Shown here piece by piece: positions 11,801-23,699 of a DNA stretch of 64,000 bases. The position numbers were made by a program, and so were the translations under genes. The first letter of the stretch is position 1. Every line of letters begins with the position of its first letter. Below the pieces are notes generated by a model. The model was given only the letters and a program-made list of their open reading frames with translations. It was not told the origin of the DNA and did not search any database. The DNA comes from Ipomoea triloba (lineage: Eukaryota; Streptophyta; Magnoliopsida; Solanales; Convolvulaceae), in assembly GCF_003576645.1 (NCBI RefSeq), contig NC_044929.1, forward strand, positions 6,533,314 through 6,597,313, given 5' to 3'.

Positions 11801-13048
11801 CAAAATTTTTACTCTTGTGCGTGATGTAGTTTTTGTCCGCCTTTATGACCTCTTTAAAACCATCCACTTGGTGGTGCAGATGGAGAGGACTGCGAAGGCT
11901 GCTTAGACGACTGAGATGGCAGCATGCTTTCACCTATTTGCTTATGATCGTGATGCATGCAATGATCTTGAAGGTAAAACAAGTCACCTCTCAAGCAACA
12001 ATGCACTACAAATTTATGTTTGGATTTCTACTTCCACTGTCACATGAAATTTTTGGTATGTCATGATGTCATGTAATTCATTTTATTGGAAACATAAATT
12101 TGAAGAGAATAGTGGGAAAAAAAACAAACAATATAATAGGAAAATGCATCCCTCTCAAAATAAATTTATAGAAATGAAAGAAAAGAAAAGCCCTCCGGTT
12201 TTGGAATTGTCCTCATATATTTATATTTTCTTTATTCTTATTTTAGTCCATATACTATAAAATTGATCAATTTAGTATTTGAACTATTAAAAATAAAACA
12301 ATTAACTAGAATTATTAATATCATTAGTTAATCAGTTAAATATGTTGATTTGGCTAGATTATGATTATGTAGTGATAATGTGGTTATTAAATTATTAATT
12401 AATCATATGTTAATATAAAAATATTTAAATTAACATGCGTGTTTTTAACAAGAATTGGACTCATGTCTAAATACTTAAAAAAAAAAATAGAAGAAGAAGC
12501 TAAGAATGATGAGATAATATAATCTATAAATTATTTTCACTTTTGATATCGCGACTATTACATCATTATTTACTTATGATAGATATGATATGTAATACTT
12601 ATACGTGATAAAAAAAACAAGGTTAATAGAGAATACGCATTATGGTAAAAAAAAATGATCAATTTTGATAAAAAAAAGAATATTTTTTTAAAGATTTTTA
12701 TTTGGAAGACATTTTTTTTAAAATTTACTTGGAAGACATATTATGGTTATCTTTCTTACACTCAGTTTTCTCTCTCTCTCACTAAGTGGTGTCAAATCGG
12801 TGAATTGTCTTGCTATTTGTCTAGTTATTTTTGGAATTGGATTTAGCTAACTTGATTAAAATATATGTCAGGCCTGATGGGGTTAAATAATAAAATCTTA
12901 GTTCGCCTTGGCCCATAGTCCAAAATATCGTGAGTTATATCGAGGACCATAGTTCATTATGCAGGGGTGAATTTTGGTTCAAAATGGTATTTTATATTAA
13001 AGGTGTGTTTGAAAACTCGAAAAATAATCTCTGAAAAATCAATGGTTC
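8833..13048. other. Intergenic DNA downstream of the RRM gene
   Basis: The first few hundred bases are probably the 3' UTR. The rest is AT-rich without a supported gene. A patch near 10440-10560 contains TCTCACGGATTAAGACTCATGA-like words seen in dispersed plant repeats. A patch at 11825-11975 reads like a small exon followed by GGTAAAAC, but its frame has a stop. A MITE start (GGTGTGTTTG) at about 13003 is cut by the hAT element. Confidence 0.5.
11159..11283. repeat. Tandem duplication, about 65 bp unit
   Basis: Two adjacent copies of a unit containing AATTATATTAATTTTAAAAT and GTGAACACACACATATAT, differing at a few positions. Confidence 0.85.
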
Positions 13049-16000
13049 TAGGGGTGAGCATCGGACGGATACGGACGAATCGGATATCCCATCCGCCCAT
13101 CTGATCGGGGTTCGGACTGAATTATGGCCGTCCGATCCGTCCCTTTTTATACACTTAAACCTATCGGATATTCTACTTCGGAGTACGGATAAATAAAATC
13201 GGATATTGGGTGTTAATCGGATATAGAAAAAATAATTTTAAAATAAAATTTATACAATTTTTTCCATTGCAAAGTTACTAAAAAATAAAATCTGAATTAG
13301 AAAAAACTACTTAAATAGAAAATACTACTTGAACTACTTATTTACAATTTAAAAACACTGCAAAAAGCCCAAAACTATAAAGGCTAATAGGCTATTCACT
13401 TTCCGCCTCATTCAACTTCTAAGTTCTAAGCTTAACTATTTATTTACAACTTAGAACTTACACAATACATACAAATTACAACTTAGAAGTTAGAACTTAG
13501 AAATTACATCTAACTTCTAAAGTTCTAAGCAATTAGCAAGCACTATCTAATTATACAAAAATGGTTAACTGTCAAGTTTCAGCAAATCATTAACATTGAG
13601 CAGCTATCACTCCTATCATTCTTTCTTCCTGTTAATATCAAAGCTTAAAACAACATTAGCCAACAATAATTGATTAACTAAACAACTAAGTAACAACTAA
13701 CAAATATTAGGCTGTAGCCATAAGGCTAATAGGCTCAGATTGTATTTTTCCAGATCAAGTAAGGATGGAGGCAAATTGCTCACAATGTGTTATACAAGCA
13801 CATGAGCAACATGCCAACTCCATTCCATTTATTCAGACAAAGGTGGAAGCATCATCATAGCCGGCCAATAAAACAAACATTAATAACTTACTGAACAATT
13901 AAAAGTAAGTTTTCTCTTACCAGAATTCCAGAAATGAGAGTATGGAACATCAGTTGGGCTCAACTCAACTAAGGGCAACAACATTTCAACAATATAAACT
14001 GAGAAAGTTGCCCAACCACTTAGAGGTGAAAGACCTTAACAACAGACCCAATAGCCAACAACAAACAACATAACAGAGTAGTATATTAACATAAACATAC
14101 AGGAAAAAAAATACATTACATGGATTGATGCCAGCATTGATGGTATAGTAGATGCAACTCCTCCATTGGACAACTCTGCAAAATAGAATAAGAACAAGGT
14201 TAAGCAAATATAAATAAGAAAATAAAGAATAAAAAACTTGTAAAAAAAAAGTAATAAAAACTTACCTTTCTCTAACCTTTCAACATCATCTAAGTTCTCC
14301 TCAACTGTGATTGGTTGATTTGGTAACCTCAACCAATCTTGTGTACAAAGTATGGATTCCACTATTTTAGGAGTCAAGGAATTCCTAAATGCATCAAGCA
14401 TCCTTCTACTTGTACTAAATGCACTTTCAGATGCAACTGTGAAAATAGGAACTGCAAGCACATCTCTAGCCATTTTGGAGAGAATATGAAATCTCTCACT
14501 ATTGCCCTTCCACCACTTTAAAACATCAAAAGTGACAGATTCATCATCCTCCACAATACTTTCACTCAAGTACACTTGCAGCTCTGTCTGCTTACTGCTT
14601 CCACCACCACCCTCCATCATTTTTTTTTCAGTTGACTCTTCAACCTTGACTGAGGCATACCAATTGTTGTAGCCTCAGACTGGACAGACTGAGTAGAGGA
14701 TTCAGGGGGATTGGACTAATAGAATATGTAGTTGCATAATCATTATACAACCAAGCCATTGCAGCTTGGACCTTGGCAAAATAAGCTTTGCCTTTATCTT
14801 CTCCATACAGCTGGCCAAACTGATAAGGGATGTATTCTTCCTTATCTCTGGGTCCAGAATATTGGCAAAAAAAATGACAAAGTTCATTTTTTCTGGGTCC
14901 CCCCAATATTTATGAAACTTGGTTTTCATTTGTTGCCCCATTACCTATTAAACAATAAAATCACCAAGCAGAAAGCAGATAACTAAGAGAAGTCCAGAAA
15001 CACACAATTATACAAAGCAGAAAGCAATTAAAAAAAATTGACCTTTTCAGTTGTAGTCTCAGCTACAACCATATCTTCCAACATGCAACTGAGATCAGAG
15101 ATCTCAGAGAAGAATGTGTTAGATGTGACATAGAGAGAACCAAAAATTCTCACTGTCATCTCATAGAAAGTTTTCAAAAGCTTAACTAAGCTTTCCACAG
15201 AACTCCAATCCAGAAAAGAAGGAACATCACCCAAGTCAGCAGAAAATGAGGGGTTATTTTCATCATATGCTTCAAACACTCTTTGATATTGAATTGCAGT
15301 GTTAAGCATTATGTAGGTGCTGTTCCACCTAGTAGGGACATCAAGATGTAAGGCTGATTTGGCTTCTACCCAATGAGATCAGCTAGCTCCTTAAACTTTT
15401 TCAACCTAGCTGGTGAGTTCCTAATCCATCTCACTGCATCCCTCACCCTTTTAACTGACCATCTGCAAACCTCAACCCATCTTGTACTACTAAGTTTAGG
15501 ATATGGGCTATGCACCTCATGTGCAAGTATTGCACCTTAACAGAAGAAGAACCACAAGATAACAGCTTGCTCTTAAAAAACCCCAAAGCTGTATCATTAG
15601 AAGAGGCATTGTCCACTGTAACAGTGAACACATTCTTAATCCCCAACTCTAATAGACAACTCTCTAGGGCTTTTGCAATGTACTCCCCCCTATGAGCAGA
15701 AATAACGACAAAGGATATTATTTTTTCTGAAGCTTTCACTGGTCATCAATAAAATGTGCAGTAATGCACATATAATTAATCCTCTGGACAGAAGTCCAGG
15801 TATCAGTGGTTAAATTGACTCTTTGTGTGCCCACCCTAAACAACTTCTTAAGATTTAGACTCTCATCTAGGAAAATTTGGTAGATGTCCCTAGAAATAGT
15901 CCACCTAGAAGGGATCATAAACCTAGGACAGTAGACAAGAATAAACCTCTTGAAACCCTGGCCCTCAACAAACCTAAAAGGGAGTTCATCTATGATAATC

Positions 16001-16060
16001 ATCTCACATAAGGCCCTCCTAATGGTCTCTTGATTAAAGACCCATGTCCCCAAAACCCCT
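13049..16060 (-). mobile_element. hAT transposon remnant
   Basis: The left edge carries a hAT-like terminal sequence TAGGGGTGAGCA (13049-13060) followed by GC-rich CGGAT repeats typical of hAT subterminal regions. Transposase-derived sequence on the minus strand occupies 14200-16053. No matching TGCTCACCCC end is seen on the right, and the N-terminal BED zinc-finger part is missing. The right side was therefore lost or replaced. The left end interrupts a MITE similar to the one at 26380-26779. Confidence 0.75.
14181..16053 (-). pseudogene. hAT transposase pseudogene (N-terminus missing)
   Basis: Successive minus-strand blocks encode conserved hAT transposase segments. At 15736-16053 these include ALCEMIIIDELPFRFVEG and RVNLTTDTWTSVQRINYM. 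At 15443-15739 there is the motif ALESCLLELGI…VTVDNASSNDTA. Further blocks at 15028-15309 and 14640-14941 continue the domain. At 14250-14620 is the C-terminal dimerisation domain, AVPIFTVASESAFSTSRRML and PKIVESILCTQDWL. The blocks lie in different frames, so several frameshifts are present. A good donor (GAAAG/GTAAGT) at about 14270 and an acceptor (TATTTTGCAG) at about 14177 suggest a terminal intron near the 3' end of the coding region. Confidence 0.85.
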
Positions 16061-16649
16061 TCAGGAGCCTCTGTTCCAGAGGTTGAAACAGTATTGAATG
16101 TGAGTATGAACTGCTTTGTATCCTTTGAGTGAGGAGAAGAAGAATTCGCCGGGGAAGAAGAAGAAAATGTGAAATGACAAAAATACCATCATTATTTTAA
16201 CTTTTAAAATTTTCCGGCGAAATTTGGCCGGCAATTTGGCCGGAGTGACCAAAATTGATACAAATTGAAAAGTCATGGTATGCAATTAACACTTTTGAAA
16301 GTCGTGGACTGAAATTAAGAAGACCCCTATAGTCAGTGGACCAAAATGACAATTTGCTCTTTTATATAATTGTATGTTTATTAATTATTAATTTTATATA
16401 ATTGTATTATGTGGAGAGACACCCAACAAAGCGAAATCAATACCAATCAAAGATAGTTGTACTAACAAGATGAATATTTTAATTTGTACTTTTTTTTTGA
16501 AGGAAAATTTGTACTTTTTCATTCTAAACATTTTGATAATTATATTACTCAACATTAGTTGTTTCATTAGTTCAAGAAATATTTTTATTGGTTATATTTA
16601 TAAAAATTGATTATATTTTCTTTATGAATAATATACTCTATTTTTGTGA
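16061..16649. other. Intergenic DNA
   Basis: No gene is seen. The segment 16200-16350 (GGCCGGAGTGACC… then GTGGACCAAAATGACAATTTG) resembles 20150-20310, so a non-coding repeat is shared between them. Confidence 0.45.
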
Positions 16650-16815
16650 CATCAATATTTTTTTTTAATATTTTTACAATGCACTAATTTATAGATAATA
16701 TATTAATAGAAGTTATGGAATTTTTGTGAGGGTGTATTCAATTTAGAGTTTAGTGACTTTTGTAGACTTTTTAATATGAAAAAGTTTTTAAAAGTCTATA
16801 AATGTTTGTCCTTGT
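16650..16815. repeat. Left copy of a duplication that flanks an Athila-like remnant
   Basis: A sequence with ACAATGCACTAATTTATAG, AATAGAAGTTATGGAAT and the first ~85 bp of a MITE (GGGTGTATTCAATTTAGAG…ATAAATGTTTGTCC) recurs at 19507-19713. The left copy of the MITE stops abruptly at 16815, where retroelement sequence begins. Confidence 0.75.
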
Positions 16816-19509
16816 ATGCACCATTGTTGTCTTCCTCAGGTTCTAAAGTTTTTTCTTCCATTTTTCTTCATTGCATCAAGACTTCAAGGTTCAGTTTCCT
16901 AACTCGATCTTTTAATTTCTCTCTCTATTAGTTTTGAATTTGTGCTTCATTATTGATTTTATTCTTTGTATCCCCTCTATTGTGCTTAATTGTTTGTCCA
17001 TCGAGGACGATGTCCATGTTTTAGTGTGGGGGGGGGGGGTGCTATTTCTGATTTGAAAATAAAATTTTTGGTGAACTTTGCTTGAAGGACTCAATGTGCA
17101 ACACTGTGGATAGTCTATTTTCTTTGCTTTGTGGCTGTGACTACTTTCCTCTCTGCTGGTTGGTGGTTTGATTTGGTGGTTCTTGTGCAGCCTAGCTTGT
17201 CAGGGATGATTCAAGGTTGAGCTTGTGTTTAATTCAGTCTCTTGCCAATAATTGGGTTAACCTCTAACCTAAATGCTTTACCCTGTGTGTTATGCATTGC
17301 TAGTGAAGGCTTATGTGGGATTCCGGTGATATTTGTTCTGTCATAGCTTGTCTCAGTGCTCTCATAGTGAAGTCTAGAATTTGCATGCTTTGAAGTGATT
17401 TAGGCCATTGTTGTTAGCCCAAGCCTTTAAACCTACCCTGTGTTACATTTATTTTCCCTAGTTGTCCCCTTTGAGCGTTGTTTTTGTTTTATAAGTGCAA
17501 AAGCACTTAACCCCGTTCTTTATGTTGTTTTTCTTGTTTAACCCATTATTTGACCCTTAGCCCTAAGCCATATATTTTCCATTCACCCTTAGAGAGAATG
17601 TAGCATTTGTTCTTTAATTTAGAGGAGATTTATCTTTTTGAGCTTAGTTTTGATAGAGTTATTCCTGTTATCTTTGTTCTAGTGTAGGGGTGTGGTGAAG
17701 GAGTTGATTGGTTATTGTGAATTGAAGGAAAGAAAGGGTTTGTTGGTTGAAAGAAAAGAAAAGAAATAAAAAGAAAAAGAAAAAAAAATTGAAAAGAAAA
17801 AAAAGAAGAAGGATGAATAAAAGTACAAGTCAGGTTGCTTGACTAATTGTCCTCACCCCCACTAGTTTAGAATACTCTTGTGTTTTTAATTATGTTTTGC
17901 TCTTTTGATTCATATTTTCCATATCTCCTCTAGGTTTAATTGTGAATAGGTGTGAAATTCTCTCTCGTTTGTGTATTTTTCCATATCCTTTCTTTGTTTA
18001 GCCACTCACCCTTAGCCCCACTACAAGCCAAATAAAGTCCTACTTGATCTTAGCATGCAGTTTTAGAGTGATCTATGTGAGTATGAAGGGCATGTCTATG
18101 GGAGTTCATCTTAAGCCAAGTCTTGCATAATCTCAACTGAGTACATGTGCATACATGGTTCTAATCTACCTAATTTCGGGTGCCCGGTTATTGGCCTGAG
18201 AGGGAAACTCACTTGTGATTCTGAGATGATTCTTAAAGCAGGTTAGGTTGCATGAGTTGGTTAGTGGAATGATTGGTTGAACAGGAAGGAAGTGTGATCA
18301 GTTTCATTGCTTGGAAGGTAGATTGTCCTTGGTAATTGCTTGAGGACAAGCAAAAGTTCTAGTGTGGGGGAGTTGATATCTACTATTTTGTACAATAATT
18401 CACCCATTATTTTAGTTGTATTTCCCTTATCCTAGTGAAATTGGGAATTATTTGTGTGTTATATTGTCCAAGTGTTGAATTATCTACAAGAAGCAGCAAA
18501 GGAAGAGTTTTGGAACATTTTGGATAAGTTTTGGAAGAAAAGGAAATTACCTAGGAAGAATAGGAAACAAGAATATGAATTGGAAAAGAATTGGAAGTTG
18601 CCTCATGAGCCCAAGGCCCATCTATCTCCTATATATTCTGGAGGTTCCCTTACAGAATTCTAAACCCTAGTTAGTTTTAGATTATTCTCTTTATCTCTTT
18701 ATATTTCCCTAGCATAATTTACATTAGATTATTTAATTTCAAGTTTGGAATCAGATTGAAGTTGGATTTGTTCTTTATCAGTAAAGTTTCTCTTCCCTTT
18801 TATTTCTTACAATGTTTATGGTTATTTATTATTGCTTTGCTTTGTTTACTTTAACCATGCGTGAGTAATTCGCTTATGGGTTTGGATTAGGGATCCATTG
18901 TTAATCTTGATGTTCAATTTATGATTAATTGCATAAAGGAATTGAATCTTTTACCTAGGGTTTATGTTGAATTGGGGATTTCTTTGCACTAGTTATTGGT
19001 TTGTGGCCAGAATTAATTGCTAGTCTAGGAGAGGGATTCATCACAACAATAGTTGGATGGAGACCTCGAGCCTTACCAATTTCAACCTAATTTTCCTGCT
19101 ATGAAAGTAGAGGCAATATTGGGGGCTTACAATGCTTAGGTGCTTAAGGTTATGATTGATGCATCACGACAGTGGGGCAATTTTAGCCTAATTCTCTTAT
19201 TGATTACGAAAGTAGCTGAGTAGAATTCTTTTGTGTATTGCCCATATATCCCTTGGTTAATTATTCTTTCCCTAATCCTATTCTTGTTAGAACATCAAGG
19301 TTACAATCCCCTTAATCTGGCCCATACTTTTATCATACAGTTCATACCTGAATCAATATTGCTTTCTTTTACCTCCCTAAATCTTTGTTGCTTGGATTCT
19401 AAAAGTTCATATACTCTAGTGCCTGGTAATTCACACTGTCATGTGCCATAACACCAATCCTCAGCGGAACGACATTACACCCTTTTACACTCATCATTTG
19501 TGCTCATCA
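16816..19509 (+). mobile_element. Athila-like LTR retrotransposon remnant (3' part only)
   Basis: Non-coding internal sequence containing GAGGACGATGTCCATG and TTTTAGTGTGGGGGGGG (16990-17040). It ends with CTTGAGGACAAGCAAAAGTT and a polypurine tract AGTGTGGGGGAGT (18361-18373) directly before an LTR that starts TGATATCTACTA. The signature 'gaggacaagcaaa…gtgtgggggagttgata' is typical of Athila-type gypsy 3' ends. No gag or pol is present and the 5' half is missing. Confidence 0.7.
18374..19509 (+). repeat. 3' LTR of the Athila-like remnant
   Basis: Starts TGATATCTAC directly after the polypurine tract and ends GTGCTCATCA, giving short TGAT…ATCA inverted ends. The length is about 1.14 kb. The right edge is inferred from the terminal dinucleotide and from where the duplicated flank resumes. 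Confidence 0.6.
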
Positions 19510-19629
19510 GCAATCAATATTTATTTATTTATTTATTTTTTTACAATGCATTAATTTATTTATGATTTATAAAAAAAAATTTTGTAAGAAAATTATAAAT
19601 AATATATCAATAGAAGTTATGGAATGTTT

Positions 19630-19945
19630 GTGAGGGTGTATTCAATTTAGAGTTTTGATGATATTTGTAGACTTTTTAATATGAAAAAGTTTTTAAAAGT
19701 CTATAAATGTTTGTCCTAAAGATATTTATAGATTCTTACAAAGTTGATAAAAGTTTAAAAGATTCTAGAGAAGTCAATAAAAACTCTACAAAAGTCTATT
19801 AAAATCTATCACTTTAAAAGTCTTTGAAAGTCGTGATTGAATACACCCCCGTTAAAGAGTCTTTAAAAGTCTAAATTGAATACCACCAAACTTTTAAAAT
19901 TGATAAAAAATTTTAAAAGTCTATGAAAGTCATGATTGAATAGGC
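19630..19945. mobile_element. MITE with GGGTGTATTCAATTTAG ends
   Basis: Begins AGGGTGTATTCAATTTAGAG. Near 19830-19850 it has the inverse GTGATTGAATACACCCCC, followed by a second inverted segment ending TGATTGAATAGGCTCC near 19945. It is rich in AAAAGTCTA words in both orientations. This is a small non-autonomous DNA transposon, possibly two overlapping copies. The superfamily is not assignable from the sequence alone. Confidence 0.6.
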
Positions 19946-20393
19946 TCCTTAAGTAAAGTTGAGTAGACGACCCAAATAGTGCTTATCTAGCTTCCTTCTT
20001 CCTTCTTCCTTCTTCCTGTCTTCGTTGTTTACTTAGGTTTCAATCGGTTGAGCAAATTTGAAATAGGCTAAAATGAGCTTTCCCCTTTTCGCATAAACAT
20101 GGAAAGATGAAATTATCCTTGTGGTTAAACATAATGTGGTCAGTTATAATTTTTCGATGATGAGTTTTAGTCGACAATTTGACCAGGGTGACTGAAATTG
20201 AAAAAAAAAATTCGAATAGTTACGATATTAAATTGACAGTTTTAATATTCGTGAATTGCAATTAACAACACCCAAATAGGCATTGGACCAAAAGTGAAAT
20301 TTCTCTACAAATTATTTAAATCACTAGTATTGGTATAATACTAATATTCATTTTTAAAGAAAAATAATAATTTATGTCTTTACATATATGCTA
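19946..20393. other. Intergenic DNA
   Basis: A CTTCCTTCTTCC microsatellite lies near 19992-20016. A non-coding repeat related to 16200-16350 follows. No gene is seen. Confidence 0.5.
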
Positions 20394-21197
20394 GTTATCA
20401 ATGTCACCCCTTAATTAGTTAATTTTAGTGGTGTAAATATTGCTATATATGCCACTCCCTTAACAGAGATGTGATTATACCGTTTAGTAAAATTAAAATG
20501 GTAATTTTATATTTGACTTTTTATTTTTTTCTTTACCCCTTTCTCCTTCTTTTCCACTTTCTTTTCCCTCTTTCTCCTTCCTTTCTTTTTGACAAACCCA
20601 GAACTCATTTCCTCCTTCAAATCCCTAATTTCATCTGTTAGGGAGAAGTATGTGGGAAGTCTACAACCGAGCTTTGTTCTACACCATCATATCTAACTAT
20701 AGAGATAGCGACATGTACCTACCACTTATCATCTTATTATTTTTTTTCAAAATATAATATTTAAATTACTTACACATAATAAAATAATGAAATTCATTAG
20801 TTATATTAAAATTTAGAATAATAAAATATTCAAATATACTAATTAAATTGTTAATTTTTTAAAATAAACTTAGATATAAAAATAATAAAAAGTTAGCCAA
20901 AGTTATAGAAATTTCTATAATCAACGACTTCGTACATACTAGTACTTATTTTACTATGTTATACGGAGTATATTGTAAATTGTACTGTTATATTTATAAA
21001 AATGACGCCGCTCATTTTTAACTTCATTTTTCATCCATCAGATCTTTTAGATCAATGGTTTAGATAAGTCCTTACTAAAACGTGTCATATAACAGGTAAC
21101 CACAACTCTGTTAGGGGAGGGACATATGGCAATATTTTGAAATTTAAAGGACAATATTTACATTACTAAAATTAAGGGGTGACATTTATAATTGACT
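20394..21197. mobile_element. Long-TIR non-autonomous DNA element
   Basis: The left end (AATGTCACCCCTTAATT…TTTTAGTGGTGTAAATATTG) is the inverse of the right end (CAATATTTACATTACTAAAA…TTAAGGGGTGACATT). Inverted similarity spans about 70-90 bp with one gap of about 20 bp. The interior is AT-rich and has no coding potential. Long arms suggest a MULE-like or foldback element. No target duplication was identified. Confidence 0.65.
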
Positions 21198-21479
21198 TAT
21201 GTGTGAGTGACATAAATTATAATTTTTTCAAAAAAAAAAATGTGAGAGTATGACAAGATAATCAAAGCCTTGTTATCGAAGTTGAAACCCAAAATCTCGC
21301 CATCATGAGGCACAATTGTTATACCATGGACGATTGTTTATCTTGCGTTGTGGACCCTAATTCTAAAATTATGTGTCTACAAACATATTACAGTATGTGT
21401 TTACAGTTAACATATTTTGTATATGCAGTTAACAATTTATGTATATGTAGTTACCATTTTATGTGTCTGTAGTTAATAT

Positions 21480-21685
21480 GTAGACTTGACAATTCGTGTT
21501 TATGAGTTCGTTAATGGGTCGACACGATAACAACATGAACACGATAAGTCTAAACACGGACACGACACGTTAACGTTAGCAAGTTCAAATTTTTAACACG
21601 AACACGAACACAATTTGTTAACGGGTTAAACAAGTTGGTTGACACGATAGACACATTTTGTTAATAGGTTTCGGGTCGTGTCTAC
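21480..21685. repeat. Degenerate GGGTCGACACGA/ACACGAACACG repeat (left part)
   Basis: Words such as GACACGATAACA, GAACACGAACAC and GTTAACGGGTTAA recur here and continue after the solo LTR (23606-23700). They appear again at 25660-25890 in the inverse sense. This is an old dispersed repeat into which the solo LTR inserted. Confidence 0.5.
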
Positions 21686-23605
21686 TGTTGGTCCCAAGGG
21701 GATGGGGTACAAGTCTAGAGGGGGGGGGGTGAATAGACTTGTATAAGATTTTGCAAATCTTTTTCTACCTCTCGTGTGTATTGAACTTAGGATGTTTAGG
21801 TTCAATACCCACGAGGTGAAGACAAAGTTTTATGCGCAGCGGAAATATTATCCCCTTATTAATTAGCACGAGTTTGGGTTAGTTCGAGAGGTGTGATTGT
21901 ATGCAGTGCAATCGAGAGGTTAGCGAGAGATAAAAGGCAGTAAGTAAATGCAAGAGAGATTTTTAAGTGGTTCGGCCAACCCGCCTACGTCCACTCTTCT
22001 TCCAGAAACTCCCTGGAAGGATTGCACTAAAACTTCCCTTTTTAGTACAATTACAAGCGCTTTCTCCCCGCTTCCAGCTACTCCACCTCTCGAGCACTTG
22101 ACTCCACAAGCCTCAGGCTTCTTTCGCTCGGACAGCTGCCAGGTTACTCCGCTTCTCCAAGGTCTTTCTCCCCGCTTCCAGTTACTCCACCTCTCGAGCA
22201 CTTGACCCCTCAAGCCTCAGGCTTCTTTCGCTCGGACAGCTGCCAGGATACTCCACCTCTCTTGCTTAATCCAAAGCAAGGTGTTTTTTGTTGTCACGGA
22301 TGAATGTAACAATCTCCAATCTGACCACAAGCTATCGTTGAATCAATCTTTGATGTAGAGCAGCTTTGGTCACCTTCTGGATGTATTACAGTTTAAGCTA
22401 TGTAACTCTCTCAAACACTAAGATGTGTTTTCTCGCTGTTTGAATATCAGGATGATATTCCAATTTTAGCACTTGCACTTTGAACGTTTGAATTAGACAC
22501 CTCTTTAGAAATCTCAATAAACCAACCTCTGAACTCTTGAGCCCCTGTTTCTTTTGTGTCTTTACGTCCTTATATATGAGAGTAGAGGAATAATTCCGTT
22601 GGAGGGAAAATTATTCCGTTTAAAATTGTTTCCCATGCTGATTATGGGTCTTGCACAATTTCAGCATATTTCATGGAGTGGTGGTCTTTGAGACTTGATC
22701 CTTTTGTCTTGTAGTGAATATTCTATAGTTCACTTTCTTGAGTCCATGCTCCATTTTGCTCTTTTTATATTCCCATTATTCCTTGTTTGTAGGGAATCAG
22801 ACCACTTCAGCATTGGTGCACCTTTTGACCGTTTGTGGTGGAAATCTGACGTGTCATCCATTTCCGCCCATTGTTTGTGGTGGAAATCTGACGTGTCATC
22901 CATTTCCGCCCATTTTGAAACTTCACGTTCGGCACCTCTTCACATTTCCGCCCATTTTGAAACTTCACGTTCGGCACCTCTTCATTTTTCCGCCCATTTT
23001 GAAACTTCACGTTCGGCACCTCTTCATTTTTCTATCTCCTTTGAAACTTCACGTTCGGCACCTCTTCATTTTTCTATCTCCATGATATTCTTCTTCTCCA
23101 AACTTAAAATATTTTATCTGCACGTGTTGGCTGCCACTCAGTCTTTTGGAGAAGTACCGGTGTATCGAGATCATGCTTGATGTCTCGATTACTTGATTCC
23201 ATGTATCGAGAGGTCTATCTCTCGAATACTCCTTACGTCTCGAACTGGATAGGTATATCGAGAGGTCCTTACCTCTCGAACTTAGCTTATGTCTCGAGAC
23301 TTAGTTGAAGTCTCGCAGACCCTTATTCCTCCAGTGTTGTCTCGTGTCTTCTTCTGATATATCTATTAGCTTGCAACACGAAAACTTCTAGGATGTTCAA
23401 GCAAGTTTACNACGAAAACTTCTAGGATGTTCAAGCAAGTTTACCTTAAGCTTAAATATTTCCCGAGTTGAGCTCAATTTTACCCGGTTGTATTTTCGCT
23501 CTTAGTTTACTTGTCGAACTTACATTGTTTTGCCTATACATCGAGACCTAGGGATTTCTACTTAACAGTTGGTATCATCAAAACCTATTACATGATGTTC
23601 CTAAC
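21686..23605 (-). mobile_element. Solo LTR of the Sirevirus family
   Basis: 1920 bp bounded by TGTTGGTCCC and GTTCCTAACA, flanked by a perfect target duplication TCTAC (21681-21685 and 23606-23610). It matches the 3' LTR of the large copia element at 51107-52839, whose sense strand is minus. No internal sequence remains, so this is an LTR-LTR recombination product. It is longer than the other copies because of tandem expansions at 22830-23080. One N at 23411 sits between two 33 bp direct copies, which looks like an assembly artefact. Confidence 0.92.
22828..23082. repeat. Tandem repeats inside the solo LTR
   Basis: A unit with GGTGGAAATCTGACGTGTCA occurs twice. A unit of about 45 bp with TTTGAAACTTCACGTTCGGC then occurs four times in a row. 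The corresponding part of the LTR at 52270-52350 has each unit only once. Confidence 0.9.
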
Positions 23606-23699
23606 ATCTACACAATATGACACGAAGCCCGTTTAAACCCGCTAAACCTATTAATATACTTAAAAAAACTGTTGAAACCTTAGCCCTTTTAGGAATGGA

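Noticed and set aside
16912..18663. Short frames in the Athila-like remnant
   Set aside because: No gag or pol motif. The sequence is the usual non-coding 3' region and LTR of this lineage.
22807..23180. Repetitive proteins such as repeated NVKFQNGRK
   Set aside because: Translation of the expanded tandem units of a solo LTR. Single-copy in sibling LTRs.
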